A stretch of 64,000 bases of DNA from Chromatiaceae bacterium (GTDB lineage Bacteria; Pseudomonadota; Gammaproteobacteria; Chromatiales; Chromatiaceae). Positions 55,208-63,177 of the stretch are shown in pieces (the stretch's first letter is position 1; the number at the start of each line of letters is the position of its first letter). The stretch spans positions 1 through 64,000 of the forward strand of contig JAJDNF010000002.1 of assembly GCA_022340805.1 (NCBI GenBank), read 5' to 3'. Under the pieces are notes generated by a model. The model had not been told where the DNA came from, searched no databases, and saw only the letters and a program-made list of their open reading frames with translations. The position numbers were made by a program, and so were the translations under genes.

Positions 55208-56656
55208 TCAGAGTATCGGCCCAAGCAATCGGAGCGCATTCTCGGTGAAGCGACGCCAGGCGGGGCGTCGCCGCCACGCCTCGGGATCGAGCAGGTCCGA
55301 GTTTGCGAGGTAGTTGTGCTGCAATGCGCTCAACTGTTGGGTGAAAGCGGCGTCGTAGACGAACAGCGAGATCTCGAAGTTGAGCCAAAGGCTGCGCATG
55401 TCGAGATTGACGGAGCCGAAGACGCTGAATTCGCCATCGATGGCCAGACTCTTGGTATGGAGCAGGCCGCCCTTGAACAGTGCGATATTGACACCAGCCG
55501 ACATCAGGTCATCGAAGTGGGCAACGCTCGCATAGCGCACCAATACCGAGTCGTTGCGGGCCGGAACGATCAGGGTCACTGCAACACCCCGCAGCGCGGC
55601 GGACAGCAACGCCGTCAGCATCGAGTCATCGGGTACGAAGTACGGGGTCGTCATCACCAGTTCACGGCGGGCGGAGTAGATCGCCGTCAGCAGCAGTTGG
55701 TGAATCGCTTGCGGACGAAGATCCTGGCCGGAGGGTACCACCTGGATCATCGATCCGGCCGATGGTCGCGCAGCGTGCTCGATTGCGCGGGGCTGTTCGT
55801 ATTCCCTACCGATCTCCACAGACCAGTCCAGTTCGAAAACGCTGTCGAGGGCGGCGGCAGTTGGTCCGGTGATGCGTGCGATTGCATCGACCCATTCGCC
55901 AACACCCACGTTCTGTTTGAAGAACCGCGGGTCGACCAGATTCTGGCTGCCGGTATAGGCGACGCGATCGTCGATCACCAGGATCTTTCGGTGATTGCGC
56001 AGATCCTGTCGCACGAATAGCGCCCGCAACAGCCCCGTGGGCAGTGCGGCAGTGAGTTCCACGCCGGCATCGCGTAGACGGCGGGCCTGAGCATCCTTGA
56101 GAAACGCCTTGCTGCCCATCGCGTCGGCCAGCGCCCGGCATTGCACGCCTCGCCGGGCTGCGCGCACGAGCGCCTCTATCAGGTCGGCAACGCGCCCGCC
56201 ATCATGCCAGATATAGAAACACAGGTGACATCTGCTATGGGCGCTGTCGATATCCGTAATCATCGCGTCGAAGACCGTCCGGAAGTTGTCGAGCAATTCG
56301 ATCCGGTTGCCGGGCAGAATGGGATACCCGAGAACATGTTCGGCATGCTGCCGCATGGGTTCGGTCGCGACATCTACCTGCACGGACGCGGGATCGAGGT
56401 TGTCACGCAGCCTCGCTTGCCATTGCTTCAGGCTACCGATGTTGGCCGTGATACGCGCTGCGCGCCGAGCGCCAAGGCGTCGCTCACCGAGCAGCAGGTA
56501 GGCGCCAGCGCCGACGAATGGCGCGCTGGCGATGACCGACAGCCACGCCAGTGCAACGCCAACCGGTGACCGCCTCATGATCACCCTGATGCTCAGTCCT
56601 GCCACGATCAGCCAATGCACAATTAGTACAAAGGTGCTGAAAATTTGTAGATTCAT
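55208..56656 (-). CDS. cls: Cardiolipin synthase
   Basis: The 482-residue protein has two N-terminal membrane helices (LIVHWLIVAGLSIRVIMRRS; ALAWLSVIASAPFVGAGAYL) and two phospholipase-D domains. The HKD motifs are NHRKILVIDDRVAYTGSQNL (about 225-245) and LLHTKSLAIDGEFSVFGSVN (about 400-420). All catalytic His, Lys and Asp residues are present. It makes cardiolipin from phosphatidylglycerol at the inner membrane. Length and layout match ClsA-type enzymes. The ribosome-binding site is weak. Confidence 0.95.
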   Translation of the reverse strand: MNLQIFSTFVLIVHWLIVAGLSIRVIMRRSPVGVALAWLSVIASAPFVGAGAYLLLGERRLGARRAARITANIGSLKQWQARLRDNLDPASVQVDVATEPMRQHAEHVLGYPILPGNRIELLDNFRTVFDAMITDIDSAHSRCHLCFYIWHDGGRVADLIEALVRAARRGVQCRALADAMGSKAFLKDAQARRLRDAGVELTAALPTGLLRALFVRQDLRNHRKILVIDDRVAYTGSQNLVDPRFFKQNVGVGEWVDAIARITGPTAAALDSVFELDWSVEIGREYEQPRAIEHAARPSAGSMIQVVPSGQDLRPQAIHQLLLTAIYSARRELVMTTPYFVPDDSMLTALLSAALRGVAVTLIVPARNDSVLVRYASVAHFDDLMSAGVNIALFKGGLLHTKSLAIDGEFSVFGSVNLDMRSLWLNFEISLFVYDAAFTQQLSALQHNYLANSDLLDPEAWRRRPAWRRFTENALRLLGPIL

Positions 56657-56883
56657 GTCATCTTTCAGGTCGAGTCAGACCCACCCATTCGCGTCGCCGT
56701 TCGACGGCCTCGCGCCCCGGCGGCAAAGATCTGCAGTCCGGTTAGTTTCGCACCACTGCCGGGTTACGCGGTGAGGGTCGGCAAAATTTCTACAATTGCC
56801 CTTGGCGCGGGCGCCGACCTTCGAGATTATCATTTCGTTCAGGCCCGGTTACCGGAGCGGGGTCTGGAAAGGAGATAGCGATC

Positions 56884-57727
56884 ATGAAACACAAACATGG
56901 CAGGAAGGGCGGAAAAGGCGGCGACGAGAAGGGCAAGGGCAAGGTCGAGGGTAAGCTCAAGCGCAAGGTCTACGAAAAAGAGCTGCGCAAACTGCAGGGA
57001 GAGCTGTGCACCTTGCAGGAAGGGGTGAAGGTGACCGGGCAGCGCATTATGATCGTGTTCGAGGGCCGTGATGCGGCTGGCAAGGGTGGCACCATCAAGG
57101 CGATCACCGAACGGGTCAGCCCGCGGGTGTTCAGGATCGTGGCACTGCCGGCGCCGACTGAGCGCGAGAAGTCGCAGATGTACATACAGCGCTACATGGC
57201 GCATTTTTCCGCGGCCGGCGAGGTGATCATCTTCGACCGCAGTTGGTACAATCGCGCCGGGGTTGAGCCGGTGATGGGGTTCTGCACCAAACAGCAGCAT
57301 CGTCGGTTCCTGGAACTATGTCCCCCTGTGGAGAAGCAGATCGTCGACAACGGCATCATCCTGCTGAAGTTCTGGCTGGAGGTCGGCGATGCCGAACAGG
57401 AGCGGCGGTTCAATGCGCGTATCGAAGACCCGGTGCGTCAATGGAAGCTGTCTGCCATGGACCTGCCGTCGCGCGAACGCTGGTATGACTACTCGCGGGC
57501 GCGCGATCAGATGCTTGATGCCACCGACACCGATTTCGCTCCCTGGCACATCGTGCGTTCTGACGACAAGAAGCGCGCGCCTGAATCTGATCACGCATCT
57601 GCTGAAGCAGATTCCCTACGAGCCGATATCGCGCAAGAAGGTCAAACTGCCCAAGCGCGATATGAAGCACGCCTACGACGACGAGGCGACCATGGTCAAG
57701 CGGCGCTGGATCCCGGCGCTGTATTGA
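56884..57727 (+). pseudogene. ppk2: Polyphosphate kinase 2 with a frameshift in its C-terminal part
   Basis: The N-terminal 230 codons are a standard PPK2: Lys-rich start, Walker A GRDAAGKGGTIKAITERVSP (61-80), FDRSWYNRAGVEPVMGFC with Walker B, and AMDLPSRERWYDYSRARDQM. At CGCGCGC near 57573-57580 the frame changes. In the original frame translation runs on as nonsense to 57981; in the next frame it continues as LNLITHLLKQIPYEPISRKK and ends VKRRWIPALY at TGA 57725-57727, giving a normal 281-residue PPK2. The loss of one CG dinucleotide explains the shift. PPK2 uses polyphosphate to phosphorylate nucleotides or the reverse. Whether the gene is dead or phase-variable is open. Confidence 0.8.
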
Positions 57728-57748
57728 TACCAAAACGGAGCCGATCAG

Positions 57749-58756
57749 GTGCTGAAACTGTTCCAGTCCATCTTCGGCAGCGAGCCGCCGGGGCGCTATC
57801 CGGATTCACTGGTCGAGGCGGCGATCGAAAGGGCCGTGGATGGTATCGATTCGCGGCTACGCACCCTGCCCGGGTATCGCAAGCTGCTGCGCGCGCCGGT
57901 TGTCCATGCGATCGACCATGTAGTCGCGTTGGTCGATGGCCTGCCTGCCCCAGTGGCGGCCACTCGCAGCCGTTATGGTGACGATGTGCACCTGAGGACG
58001 CTGTTCGCGTCGGCCGACCGCATGCTGGATATATTGGCCAATGACACCGCGCTGAACGAGTTCCGTGACAGCCCGTCGGCGGCCGCCGTCGCGCAGGTCA
58101 ACGCGCTGTTGTTGGTGGAACACACGGTCAAGCACGTCATGGGCATCGAATTGGACGGCGAGATGTTGCGCCGCGATGTTGCCCAGGTGGCGATGAACTT
58201 CCGCGGTCATCGCCTGGTGGATCCCGCGGTCAGCGAGGAGGAGGTGCGGCGTCAGCTCAAGCGCCGGGCCTTCGATTGTCTGCTCAGTCTGGGACTGACG
58301 CGGATCGCCGATGTGACCAGCGAGCGTGCTGACCTGCAGAGTCAGCGTACGCTGTTGCGGCGCAAGCTTGACGCCTTGCGGCGGGGCGGCTGGAGTTTCG
58401 ACCAGGCGCAGTCAGACGGATCGGATGCGGTGGCCCTGCAGGCCGAACTCGAGGATACCGAGCGACAGCTTGCCGCGCTCGGGGTCGACCACCGCACGCT
58501 GCACGCAAACCTGGATATCGCCGCGGCGATACTCGCCGACGCCGAGCAGCAGTTGTGGTCGGTGGCACTGGATATGCGACTCGACCGCATGAATATCGAG
58601 CGCGACGCGCAGGACGCGACGGCCAGGATGGTCAGTTTTCAGGAGTTGCACGATGCGCCCGGCCGACATCTGATCATGCTGCCGGTTTCGATCACGCTCG
58701 ACGAATTGCCGCGGCGTGCGGATTTCTTTACCGCGGCCCAGCGTTATCTCGGCTGA
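57749..58756 (+). CDS. Hypothetical protein downstream of ppk2
   Basis: The start is a GTG at 57749 with GGAG 9-10 bases upstream. The 335-residue product is helical and soluble: AAIERAVDGIDSRLRTLPGY, KLLRAPVVHAIDHVVALVDG, a coiled-coil section near 190-260 (SERADLQSQRTLLRRKLDAL; ALQAELEDTERQLAALGVDH) and TARMVSFQELHDAPGRHLIM. I do not recognise the family. It starts 21 bases after the PPK2 stop and is probably co-transcribed. A role connected with polyphosphate metabolism is only suggested by position. Confidence 0.65.
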   Translation: MLKLFQSIFGSEPPGRYPDSLVEAAIERAVDGIDSRLRTLPGYRKLLRAPVVHAIDHVVALVDGLPAPVAATRSRYGDDVHLRTLFASADRMLDILANDTALNEFRDSPSAAAVAQVNALLLVEHTVKHVMGIELDGEMLRRDVAQVAMNFRGHRLVDPAVSEEEVRRQLKRRAFDCLLSLGLTRIADVTSERADLQSQRTLLRRKLDALRRGGWSFDQAQSDGSDAVALQAELEDTERQLAALGVDHRTLHANLDIAAAILADAEQQLWSVALDMRLDRMNIERDAQDATARMVSFQELHDAPGRHLIMLPVSITLDELPRRADFFTAAQRYLG

Positions 58757-58968
58757 ATCCGATGTCGCCGGCTGCAGCTGGGCTGCAGAAGGCCTGGGAC
58801 GAAGGTGGCGTGCGTGCCTCCCGGATACTGTTGCAACATGCGGGCTAATCCCTGATTACTTGACCCTGCGCAAGTATTCAGGTGTTGGGGCCGTTGTTCG
58901 CCGTACACTGGTCAATACTTGATCGGGCGGGTTTCAAATCCTGCAGAGGGCATCTCAAAGGAGGGCGC

Positions 58969-59436
58969 ATGCTGAAATCGAAATCAATCACGAAAGTGGT
59001 CGCAATGTCCGGTGTCGCGACAGCGCTGGCCTTTTCGCTGGCCACTGGGGCGGCCTATGCGGAAGACGAGACCATCGGTTCTGACGAGTACAGGATTTCC
59101 TGCCTGTCATGCCACGGCGTTGGTGGGCGCGGCAACGGGGTCCTGGCCAAGTTCCTAACCGTCAAACCAACGGACTTGACCTCGTTGGCGAAGAACAATG
59201 GCGGACAGTACCCTAACCTGAAGGCCGGCCAGTTCCCATTCTTGCGCGTCTACCAGGTGATCGACGGCCGGGCCGATGTCGGGGTCCATGGTGAGCGCGC
59301 GATGCCGGTCTGGGGAAATCGCTATCTTGCCCAACAACCGGGCGGGGTAAGCTCTTACGGCGGCGACTACGAGAAGATGGTTCGCGGACGCATACTCGAA
59401 CTCGTCTATTACCTGCAGTCGATCCAGCAGTATTGA
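58969..59436 (+). CDS. Periplasmic class I cytochrome c
   Basis: The ATG at 58969 has a strong AAAGGAGG upstream. The 155-residue product has a signal peptide (KVVAMSGVATALAFSLATGA), one haem motif CLSCH in YRISCLSCHGVGGRGNGVLA, and a C-terminal methionine-containing loop (VGVHGERAMPVWGNRYLAQQ). It is a mono-haem class I c-type cytochrome, probably a periplasmic electron carrier for sulfur or respiratory metabolism. It is convergent with the SelD-fusion gene, with 33 bases between the stops. Confidence 0.9.
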   Translation: MLKSKSITKVVAMSGVATALAFSLATGAAYAEDETIGSDEYRISCLSCHGVGGRGNGVLAKFLTVKPTDLTSLAKNNGGQYPNLKAGQFPFLRVYQVIDGRADVGVHGERAMPVWGNRYLAQQPGGVSSYGGDYEKMVRGRILELVYYLQSIQQY

Positions 59437-59469
59437 TCGGGCAGATGCTGCGAGAGGGTGGGTTGTCGT

Positions 59470-61731
59470 TCAGACGAGCTCGATCGGTGCAGTTGCCGTG
59501 CTGCCCTCACTCACCCGGCCGATGATCGCCGCGTGCGGATAACCGCGCGCGTGAAGTGCCGCGAGGCATGCCTCGGCGTTTGCCGATGGTACGCCGGCCA
59601 GCAGGCCGCCCGCGGTTTGCGGGTCGAACAGCAGCGGATAAAGCGGCTGCAGGTTGACGCGTTCGAGGTCGCGCACGGCGCGCCGCAGGCGCAGGTTCTG
59701 CGGCTGTAGTGACGACAGGATCCCGGCTGCAACCGTCTCGCGGGCGCCCTCCAGGACCGGGATGGCATCCACGGTGATCTGTGCATCGACGCCCGCGGCA
59801 CGGGTCATTTCGATCAGATGCCCGAGCAGGCCGAAGCCGGTAACATCGGTACACGCGGTGACGCCATGCGCCTGCAGGCACTCGGCGGCGTCCTGGCTGG
59901 ATTGCAGCATCGAGCAGATGGCGCTGTCGATCCAACGCCCCCTGGCGCGCTGTCGCATGTCGGCAGCGAACAGCGTGCCGGTCCCTATCGGTTTGGTCAG
60001 AATGAGCGCGTCCCCCACCTGCAGCCCTGCCTTGCGCAGCAGTCGATCGGCTACGATCAGGCCGTTTACGGTGAGGCCGAAGGCCAGTTCGGCGCCCTCG
60101 CTGGAATGCCCGCCGGTGAGCGCGGCACCTGTCTTGGTGGTCACCGCCAGTGCGCCGCTGATCACATCGAACAGGGTTTCCTCCACGACCCGCTCGCGGC
60201 CGTAAGGCACGGTCGCAATGGCCAATACCGATTGTGGCTCGGCACCCATCGCGAACAGATCACCCAGCGCATGATTGGCGGCTATCTGGCCGAAAACGTA
60301 GGCATCGTCGATGAAAGACCGGAAGTAATCGACGCTCTGCACCAGCAGCATGCCTTCCGGAACGCGGTAGACGGCGGCGTCATCCGGTGAGTCGAGTCCA
60401 ATCACGACGTCGTCGCGATGCTGTACCGGCAGGCGTTGCATGACGCGACTGAGTACCGTGCCACCGACCTTGGCGCCACAGCCCCCACAACGCATGGCCA
60501 CGGTCGACAGTTCCTTGATCGCCTGTTCGTCTGCGACCCCTTTGGCCAGCTCTGGTGCAGACTCTGCCGGCATCGCCGGCAATTCGTTGAAGCGCTGCAT
60601 GAAGCGCCGGTCGATCCAGTCCTTCAGTGTCCACAACCATTTGCCTTCCAGTGACCAACCGCCGCGTGACGCGACGGCGTAGCGATCGCCAGTACTGATC
60701 AGGCCGAGAAATCTGCGCTGCGGGCGATATCTGCCGAGCGGCCGCGCCGTGCAGGCGCGGCGCAGGTTGTCGCTCAGCACTGGACCCTGACGCACCGCGA
60801 ACACCCCTGACTTGGGCCTGGCCTGTGGCAGTGAGGCAATGTCGCCAGCCGCAAATACTTCAGGATGTGACACCGATTGCAGACAGTCGTCGACCAGGAT
60901 GAAGCCATGCTCATCCACGGCCAGGCCGGATGCCTCTGGCCACGCAGGTGCCGCGGCCTGGGTGACCCAGAACACCGCATCTGCGCGACGCGCCTCACGG
61001 CCCTCTATATGCACCGCATGCGCAGTCACCTCGACCACTCTATGCGTGGTGCGCAACGCGATGCCGCGTTCGCCGAATATGCGGGCAAAACGTCGCCGCA
61101 CCCCGGCGTTGTGGGTTGGCAGGATGGTCTCGCCGTCGGTCAAGAGTTCATAGTGCAGCCGGCGCGGGTCATCGCCGTGCTGCCTGAGCAGGCTGGCCAG
61201 GCGATGCTGGGTCGACAGCGCCAGTTCCACGCCGCCGGCGCCACCGCCTACCACGACCACGTGAAATGGCCCCTGGCTGGCCAGGACCCGCTGCTGCAAT
61301 GACCGCCATTGCTGCAGCCAGGTGTCGATGGGTTTGACCGGCATCGCGTGTTCGAGCGCGCCCGGCACGTCGATTGTGCGCGGCCGCGAGCCGGTGTTGA
61401 TCGACAGCAGGTCAAAGGCTATCGGCGGCCGCCCGTGGGCGATCACCTGGCGACGCTCGAGATCGAGGCCTTCCACTTCGGCATGGTAGAGACGCGCCGC
61501 GGCGAAGCGCGCGAGCGGTCCGAGATCGATATGGCAGTCATCGTAGCCGTAATGTCCGGCGACATACCCCGGCAGCATCCCCGAGTACGGGGTGTCGATG
61601 TCGCGCGTTACCAGGGTCAGACGAACCCCGGGCAGGGGCTGCATGCCGAAGCGCCGCAGCACCGACACGTGTGCGTGCCCACCACCGATGAGTACCAGAT
61701 CCCTGACTACGGGTGTTTGTACAGCCTGCAT
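59470..61731 (-). CDS. selD: FAD-dependent oxidoreductase fused to selenide,water dikinase (SelD/SenC)
   Basis: The 753-residue protein has an N-terminal pyridine-nucleotide-disulfide oxidoreductase-type domain (about 8-400): FAD motif LVLIGGGHAHVSVLRRF, NAD(P)H motif VVVVGGGAGGVELAL near 159-171, and the FAD-end motif VFAAGDIASLPQ. The C-terminal domain (about 410-753) is selenophosphate synthetase: catalytic loop RCGGCGAKVGG (C418 and K421 match the essential Cys17 and Lys20 of E. coli SelD; Cys19 is Ala), FAMGAEPQSVLAIATVPYGR, LTGGHSSEGAELAFGLTVNG and TDVTGFGLLGHLIEM. It makes selenophosphate from selenide and ATP. It lies 26 bases after senA, so selenophosphate is likely channelled to selenoneine. 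Confidence 0.92.
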   Translation of the reverse strand: MQAVQTPVVRDLVLIGGGHAHVSVLRRFGMQPLPGVRLTLVTRDIDTPYSGMLPGYVAGHYGYDDCHIDLGPLARFAAARLYHAEVEGLDLERRQVIAHGRPPIAFDLLSINTGSRPRTIDVPGALEHAMPVKPIDTWLQQWRSLQQRVLASQGPFHVVVVGGGAGGVELALSTQHRLASLLRQHGDDPRRLHYELLTDGETILPTHNAGVRRRFARIFGERGIALRTTHRVVEVTAHAVHIEGREARRADAVFWVTQAAAPAWPEASGLAVDEHGFILVDDCLQSVSHPEVFAAGDIASLPQARPKSGVFAVRQGPVLSDNLRRACTARPLGRYRPQRRFLGLISTGDRYAVASRGGWSLEGKWLWTLKDWIDRRFMQRFNELPAMPAESAPELAKGVADEQAIKELSTVAMRCGGCGAKVGGTVLSRVMQRLPVQHRDDVVIGLDSPDDAAVYRVPEGMLLVQSVDYFRSFIDDAYVFGQIAANHALGDLFAMGAEPQSVLAIATVPYGRERVVEETLFDVISGALAVTTKTGAALTGGHSSEGAELAFGLTVNGLIVADRLLRKAGLQVGDALILTKPIGTGTLFAADMRQRARGRWIDSAICSMLQSSQDAAECLQAHGVTACTDVTGFGLLGHLIEMTRAAGVDAQITVDAIPVLEGARETVAAGILSSLQPQNLRLRRAVRDLERVNLQPLYPLLFDPQTAGGLLAGVPSANAEACLAALHARGYPHAAIIGRVSEGSTATAPIELV

Positions 61732-61757
61732 TGCCTTTTCTTTCAGTGTATGCCGGG

Positions 61758-63041
61758 TCAGAGGGCGCAGGTCCGAAAGCCCGCAAACACGTCATTGCGG
61801 TGCGGCGCGTAGTAATTGCGCCAGGTGTTGCGTATCAGACGTGCGCGCGTCGACCAGGCGCCGCCCCGCAGTACCCGTGTGGTGCCGAACAGCGGCTGCG
61901 AATAGTCGCTGTACATGTCCGGTGTGAATTGCGGATAAGGCGCGAACACGCTTTCCGTCCACTCCCAGGCGTTGCCGAGCATCTGGCGGCAGCCAAACGC
62001 GCTGTCACCGGCAGGCAGGGCACCTACATCGATGGTGCCCAGCGAATCGCCGTCAAGACTGGCCAGCGCCGGCGTCGGCTCGGCATCGCCCCAGGGGTAT
62101 CGTCGCTTGGTCGCGGTCAATCCCGACCCATCGGGCGTCGGCTGCGCTGCGGCCGCAACCTCCCATTCCAGCTCGCTTGGCAGGCGGCGCCCGGCCCAGC
62201 GACAGTATGCCTGCGCCTCGTGCCAGCTGACGTGGATAACGGCCGCGTGTGGCCGCAGCGGCTGCCAGGTGTCGAAGTGGCGCTGTTCCCAGCCATCCCC
62301 CCGGGGGCGCCAATACACCGGGTGCTCGAGTCCCTGGCTGAGCCGCCAGCCCCAGCCTGCGTCGTCCCAGTGCGCGCGCTCATGGTAGCCGCCGGCGTCG
62401 ACAAATGCGGCAAACTCGCTGTTGCTCACCGCCGCGCGTGCGATCTGGAATGGTTCGACCTCGCGCACATGGCCCCATTTCTCATTATCGAAGACGAAGC
62501 CGCTGTGCGGCGTTGCGCCGAGCAGGAAGCGACCGCCGGGGATCCGGGCGTCGCCGGCCAGGCCGCCGCCCGCCGGATTCGGCGCCGGGGCACCGAATGC
62601 CGGGGCCGGATAGCCCAACGTCTGGCGCGTGTAGGTAAAGGCCTCGGTGTGCATGTCTTCGTGGAACACCGCGTATTGCGTGAGGTAGTCGCGTTGTGGG
62701 TCCGGTGGATCCTGCTCCAGGTGCCGGCAGACACTTGCCTGCACCTCCTGCATATACGCGAGGGTTGCTGGCAGGTCCGGCAGCGGCAGATCCCAGCGCG
62801 TGGCGTGCGCGATCGTGATCGAATCGTACAGGCTGTCCGCCCCGGGCATTACCGGCGCTTCGCCGAGGTGTTTACGCAGGATCCAGTACTCGTAGAAATA
62901 GGCCGTATGGCCAATCTCCCAGCGCAGCGGATTCACGATATCCATCCGCGGCCCCATCATCTGCCAATGATCCAACCCTGCGATCAGCTGCAAGGTCCGA
63001 TCCCTGGCGTCGCGCACCTGCGCTGGCAAAGATTCCGACAT
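61758..63041 (-). CDS. senA: EgtB-type protein, selenoneine synthase SenA
   Basis: The 427-residue protein has an N-terminal DinB-like helical domain with the iron-binding three-histidine pattern (H45 in WEIGHTAYFYEYW; H127 and H131 in FHEDMHTEAFTY) and a C-terminal formylglycine-enzyme-like domain (about 165-425; IPGGRFLLGATPHSGFVFDN, AVSNSEFAAFVDAGGYHERA, RLPSELEWEVAAAAQ, MLGNAWEWTESVF and GGAWSTRARLIRNTWRNYYA). EgtB proteins oxidatively add a sulfur donor to hercynine; SenA relatives use a selenosugar. Assignment to SenA rests on the adjacent selD and the divergent SenB gene. Hercynine methyltransferase (egtD) is not in the window. The start has no strong ribosome-binding site. Confidence 0.88.
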   Translation of the reverse strand: MSESLPAQVRDARDRTLQLIAGLDHWQMMGPRMDIVNPLRWEIGHTAYFYEYWILRKHLGEAPVMPGADSLYDSITIAHATRWDLPLPDLPATLAYMQEVQASVCRHLEQDPPDPQRDYLTQYAVFHEDMHTEAFTYTRQTLGYPAPAFGAPAPNPAGGGLAGDARIPGGRFLLGATPHSGFVFDNEKWGHVREVEPFQIARAAVSNSEFAAFVDAGGYHERAHWDDAGWGWRLSQGLEHPVYWRPRGDGWEQRHFDTWQPLRPHAAVIHVSWHEAQAYCRWAGRRLPSELEWEVAAAAQPTPDGSGLTATKRRYPWGDAEPTPALASLDGDSLGTIDVGALPAGDSAFGCRQMLGNAWEWTESVFAPYPQFTPDMYSDYSQPLFGTTRVLRGGAWSTRARLIRNTWRNYYAPHRNDVFAGFRTCAL

Positions 63042-63177
63042 CTGGCATGCACCCGTTTGTGGCCCGGCTTGATGTTCTCAAGGACCGGCGGCAAAGTCAC
63101 ACCCCTGTGCTCTTGACAGGTCGTCTGCCGGCGCCGCAATACCGCGCACCGCCCCATCCACCACGGGTGCCATCAGC
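63042..63177. promoter_or_regulatory. Divergent intergenic region of the sen locus
   Basis: The 136 bases between the senA and senB starts must contain both promoters. No consensus -10 or -35 or clear palindrome was recognised. The arrangement means the two transcription units could share one regulator. Confidence 0.3.

Noticed and set aside
54863-56020. 385-codon plus-strand frame over cls
   Set aside because: The HKD motifs of cardiolipin synthase are on the minus strand.
61713-63116. 467-codon plus-strand frame over senA
   Set aside because: senA on the minus strand contains all EgtB-family motifs; the antisense translation has none.
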